Of a stretch of 33,547 nucleotides of DNA, positions 31,833 to 33,547 are shown piece by piece. The notes beneath the pieces are model-generated. The model was not told where the DNA came from and ran no database searches. It saw only the letters and a list, made by a program, of their open reading frames with translations. Positions within the stretch are counted from its first letter, which is position 1. Each line of letters starts with the position of its first letter. The position numbers and the translations under genes are program-made. This DNA comes from Minisyncoccota bacterium (GTDB lineage Bacteria; Verrucomicrobiota; Lentisphaeria; Oligosphaerales; MVZH01): NCBI GenBank assembly GCA_021734725.1, contig JAIPIM010000003.1, positions 1 to 33,547 of the forward strand, read 5' to 3'.

Positions 31833-33547
31833 TCGTCTTTCACGCCTTCAAGCGATTCTCCGTTGCCGTGCTCGTCCTCTTCCTCTGTCCCTTCCTCGTC
31901 ACTCTCGTCGGGACCGTAATAATCGTACCCGTACCCATAGAGAGCCTGACTGTAGTACTGGTAGTAAGAATACATACCATACCGCATGTAGCCGGAGTAG
32001 CCTCGGTAGTAGTGACCATGCCCGCGAGGCATCTCGATCGCGTTCAGGCAGAACCCCAAGACATTGGTTCCCTCCAGACGTCGCAAAGCATGACGCATAG
32101 CCGGAAAACTTGCCTTGCCATGCAACGCCATGAGAAGTGCACCATCACAAGATTTGGCAACCATAGCCGTGTCGACGATCCGACCGATGGGCGCGCTGTC
32201 CAAGATAACAATATCGTATTCCTGCCCCCAGCTGTCCAACAGACTGCCCAGTCGCTCCCGAGAGCACAATTCCGACGCCTCGTAGACAAACTTGCCTGCC
32301 GGGATAAAATCGACATTCTCGTAGTCCGTGTGACGCAAGGACTCACGCCAGTCCGCCACTTCGCCCATCAAAATTTGCGTCAACCCATGGTCCGAATTCT
32401 TTTGTCCGAGCACGTTGTGAAGATTGGGACGACGTAAATCCGCATCGACCAGCAAGACACGCCTCTCACTCCAGGAAAAAGCCACGCCAAGGTTGGCTAC
32501 CGTCGCGGATTTTCCTTCTCCCGGATCCGCCGACGTCACCAACAACGCGTACCCCTTCTTGTCCTCCAGGTAACCATCAAGGCTAATTCGGAGGCTTCGA
32601 TAGGCCTCAGATACCGCATTCGGCTCGTCTTTGTCCATAATAATCGTTTCTTCCGGGTCATAATCGTGCAAAACACGCTGCCAACGCGGGATCCCGCCAA
32701 TGAACGGAAGGCCAAGCTTCTGTTCAATTGCCATGATATCGGTGAACTTCGAGTCAAAAAAGAACAGCAGAAACGCCAGCCCGACGCCAACCCCAAACGC
32801 ACCGGCAAAAGAAGCAGGCACCACGATCATGGGCTTAGGCCAAACCTGACCGATCCCCGCTGGCTCAGCCACCATGCGCGTAATCAGCGATTCCCCGCTC
32901 TGTGCCGATACATCGATAATCCGGTGGGCAATCGAACTGACAAGCTTTCCCAAACGTTCAACCTCCTGCTGAAGATCTCTGTATTCCGATGCTTCCGCAA
33001 TCGTTAAATCCTGTTGTGGACCTGCCCATCCCTGGGTTACGTCAGACAATGCTTCCTGCTGGATTTTCAACGCATTGTAGCGCGCCTGAAGACGACGGCG
33101 TGCAAGCTCACTCTGAAACTTGATACTCTCTTTTGCCTGATGGATGTTGGTCCGCAATTTCACCATAACCGGGTGTTCCGGCTTGTAGGTGTCCAGCCTT
33201 TTGTCGTACAGAGCCTGAAGTTGGGAAATGGCGAACTCCATCTGTTCCCAATGCGACGTTTGACCTAGCCCCGAAAAACGAGGCACCGCCGTCTGTTCCG
33301 ACTCACCTTCACTGGTCGATGCAGTTTGCCCCTCTTCGCCCGCCGCTGTGTTGGTGTCCGCGGCGGTCGTGAGAGGCTGCGATCCGCCCCCGCCGGTCCC
33401 CTGGCCCGATGTTGCGCCATGTGCTTCCAGCGAAAGTGCCAGCTCATCTTGAACCGTCGGCGCATCCGCGTCTTTCAACGCACGCAACTGGATACCTATC
33501 ATGGCCCGTTCCGTGCGCAGGGACTGCTGCCTCTGCAACAGCTTGTC
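31829..33547 (-). CDS. Wzc-like BY-kinase with chain-length-determinant (Wzz) domain, 5' end outside the window
   Basis: The C-terminal ~570 residues of a polysaccharide co-polymerase/tyrosine autokinase that sets chain length and helps export exopolysaccharide. The frame stays open to the window edge, so the true start is beyond 33547. Visible parts: a periplasmic coiled-coil region broken by a Gly/Ser/Thr/Glu-rich stretch (TSGQGTGGGGSQ onwards), a membrane helix (VPASFAGAFGVGVGLAFLLFFF), then the BY-kinase domain. The domain has Walker A SADPGEGKSATVANLG, Walker A' VLLVDADLRRPN and Walker B IVILDSAPIG, plus the AVSEAYRSLR helix typical of Wzc oligomers. The tail has 15 tyrosines within about 35 residues (YYRGYSGYMRYGMYSYY and on), the site of trans-autophosphorylation in this family. 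An acidic end follows (DESDEEGTEEEDEHG). It is first of the visible genes in this operon, ahead of the polymerase. Confidence 0.9.
   Translation of the reverse strand, partial: DKLLQRQQSLRTERAMIGIQLRALKDADAPTVQDELALSLEAHGATSGQGTGGGGSQPLTTAADTNTAAGEEGQTASTSEGESEQTAVPRFSGLGQTSHWEQMEFAISQLQALYDKRLDTYKPEHPVMVKLRTNIHQAKESIKFQSELARRRLQARYNALKIQQEALSDVTQGWAGPQQDLTIAEASEYRDLQQEVERLGKLVSSIAHRIIDVSAQSGESLITRMVAEPAGIGQVWPKPMIVVPASFAGAFGVGVGLAFLLFFFDSKFTDIMAIEQKLGLPFIGGIPRWQRVLHDYDPEETIIMDKDEPNAVSEAYRSLRISLDGYLEDKKGYALLVTSADPGEGKSATVANLGVAFSWSERRVLLVDADLRRPNLHNVLGQKNSDHGLTQILMGEVADWRESLRHTDYENVDFIPAGKFVYEASELCSRERLGSLLDSWGQEYDIVILDSAPIGRIVDTAMVAKSCDGALLMALHGKASFPAMRHALRRLEGTNVLGFCLNAIEMPRGHGHYYRGYSGYMRYGMYSYYQYYSQALYGYGYDYYGPDESDEEGTEEEDEHGNGESLEGVKDE

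Noticed and set aside
1-33547. CRISPR array or integrated phage
   Set aside because: No regularly spaced direct repeats with unique spacers were seen, and no integrase, capsid, terminase or att-like pair.

Overview
The window is a dense bacterial chromosome segment, with genes on both strands, short gaps and a GC content that by eye is in the mid-50s percent. The envelope genes (a WaaF-like heptosyltransferase, a phosphatidylserine decarboxylase, Wzy/Wzc-type polysaccharide proteins) point to a diderm. Cytoplasmic-looking glycoside hydrolases, a DUF3604-type protein, an Fkp-type fucose enzyme, a FecR-domain protein and purine-rich tandem repeats between genes would suit the PVC group (Kiritimatiellota, Verrucomicrobiota, Lentisphaerota or a relative). 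That placement is inference only, because no rRNA or other marker is present.

Layout, left to right. (1) 1-484 (+): the C-terminal end of a GT9 heptosyltransferase. (2) 602-8530 (+): a four-gene defence island made of a type III Mod methyltransferase, a second methyltransferase of the gamma (NPPF) class, a PIN-domain nuclease, and a type III Res helicase-nuclease. The last three are translationally coupled or abutting. This is the most unusual part of the window. (3) 8545-11718 (-): an AI-2E/PerM transporter, a LOG-family phosphoribohydrolase and an RdgC-like protein, behind a good sigma70-like promoter. (4) 11843-17248 (-): a GH5-like hydrolase, an MOFRL-type glycerate 2-kinase, a DUF3604/PHP-like protein and a GH116 protein that has lost its catalytic middle. 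Palindromic and tandem repeats separate these genes. (5) 17441-24069 (-): uvrB, a nitroreductase, psd and a bifunctional fucokinase/fucose-1-phosphate guanylyltransferase. (6) 24323-33547 (-): a FecR-domain secreted protein, cysQ, cysNC, cysD, cysC, a Wzy/O-antigen-ligase-like membrane protein with a TPR-like tail, and a BY-type tyrosine kinase (Wzc-like, running off the window) with a striking tyrosine-rich tail.

How the genes fit together. Region 6 reads as an exopolysaccharide operon (kinase and polymerase) coupled to a complete sulfate-activation set: ATP sulfurylase CysD/CysN, two APS kinase domains and the PAP phosphatase CysQ. No PAPS reductase or sulfite reductase is seen. This favours PAPS production for a sulfated glycan over sulfate assimilation, and the nearby GDP-fucose enzyme could supply fucose for the same polymer. 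The type III island would act as phage defence, with the second methyltransferase and the PIN nuclease as non-standard additions.

No tRNA, rRNA, CRISPR array, integrase or intact transposase is visible. No gene-free stretch exceeds about 255 bases.
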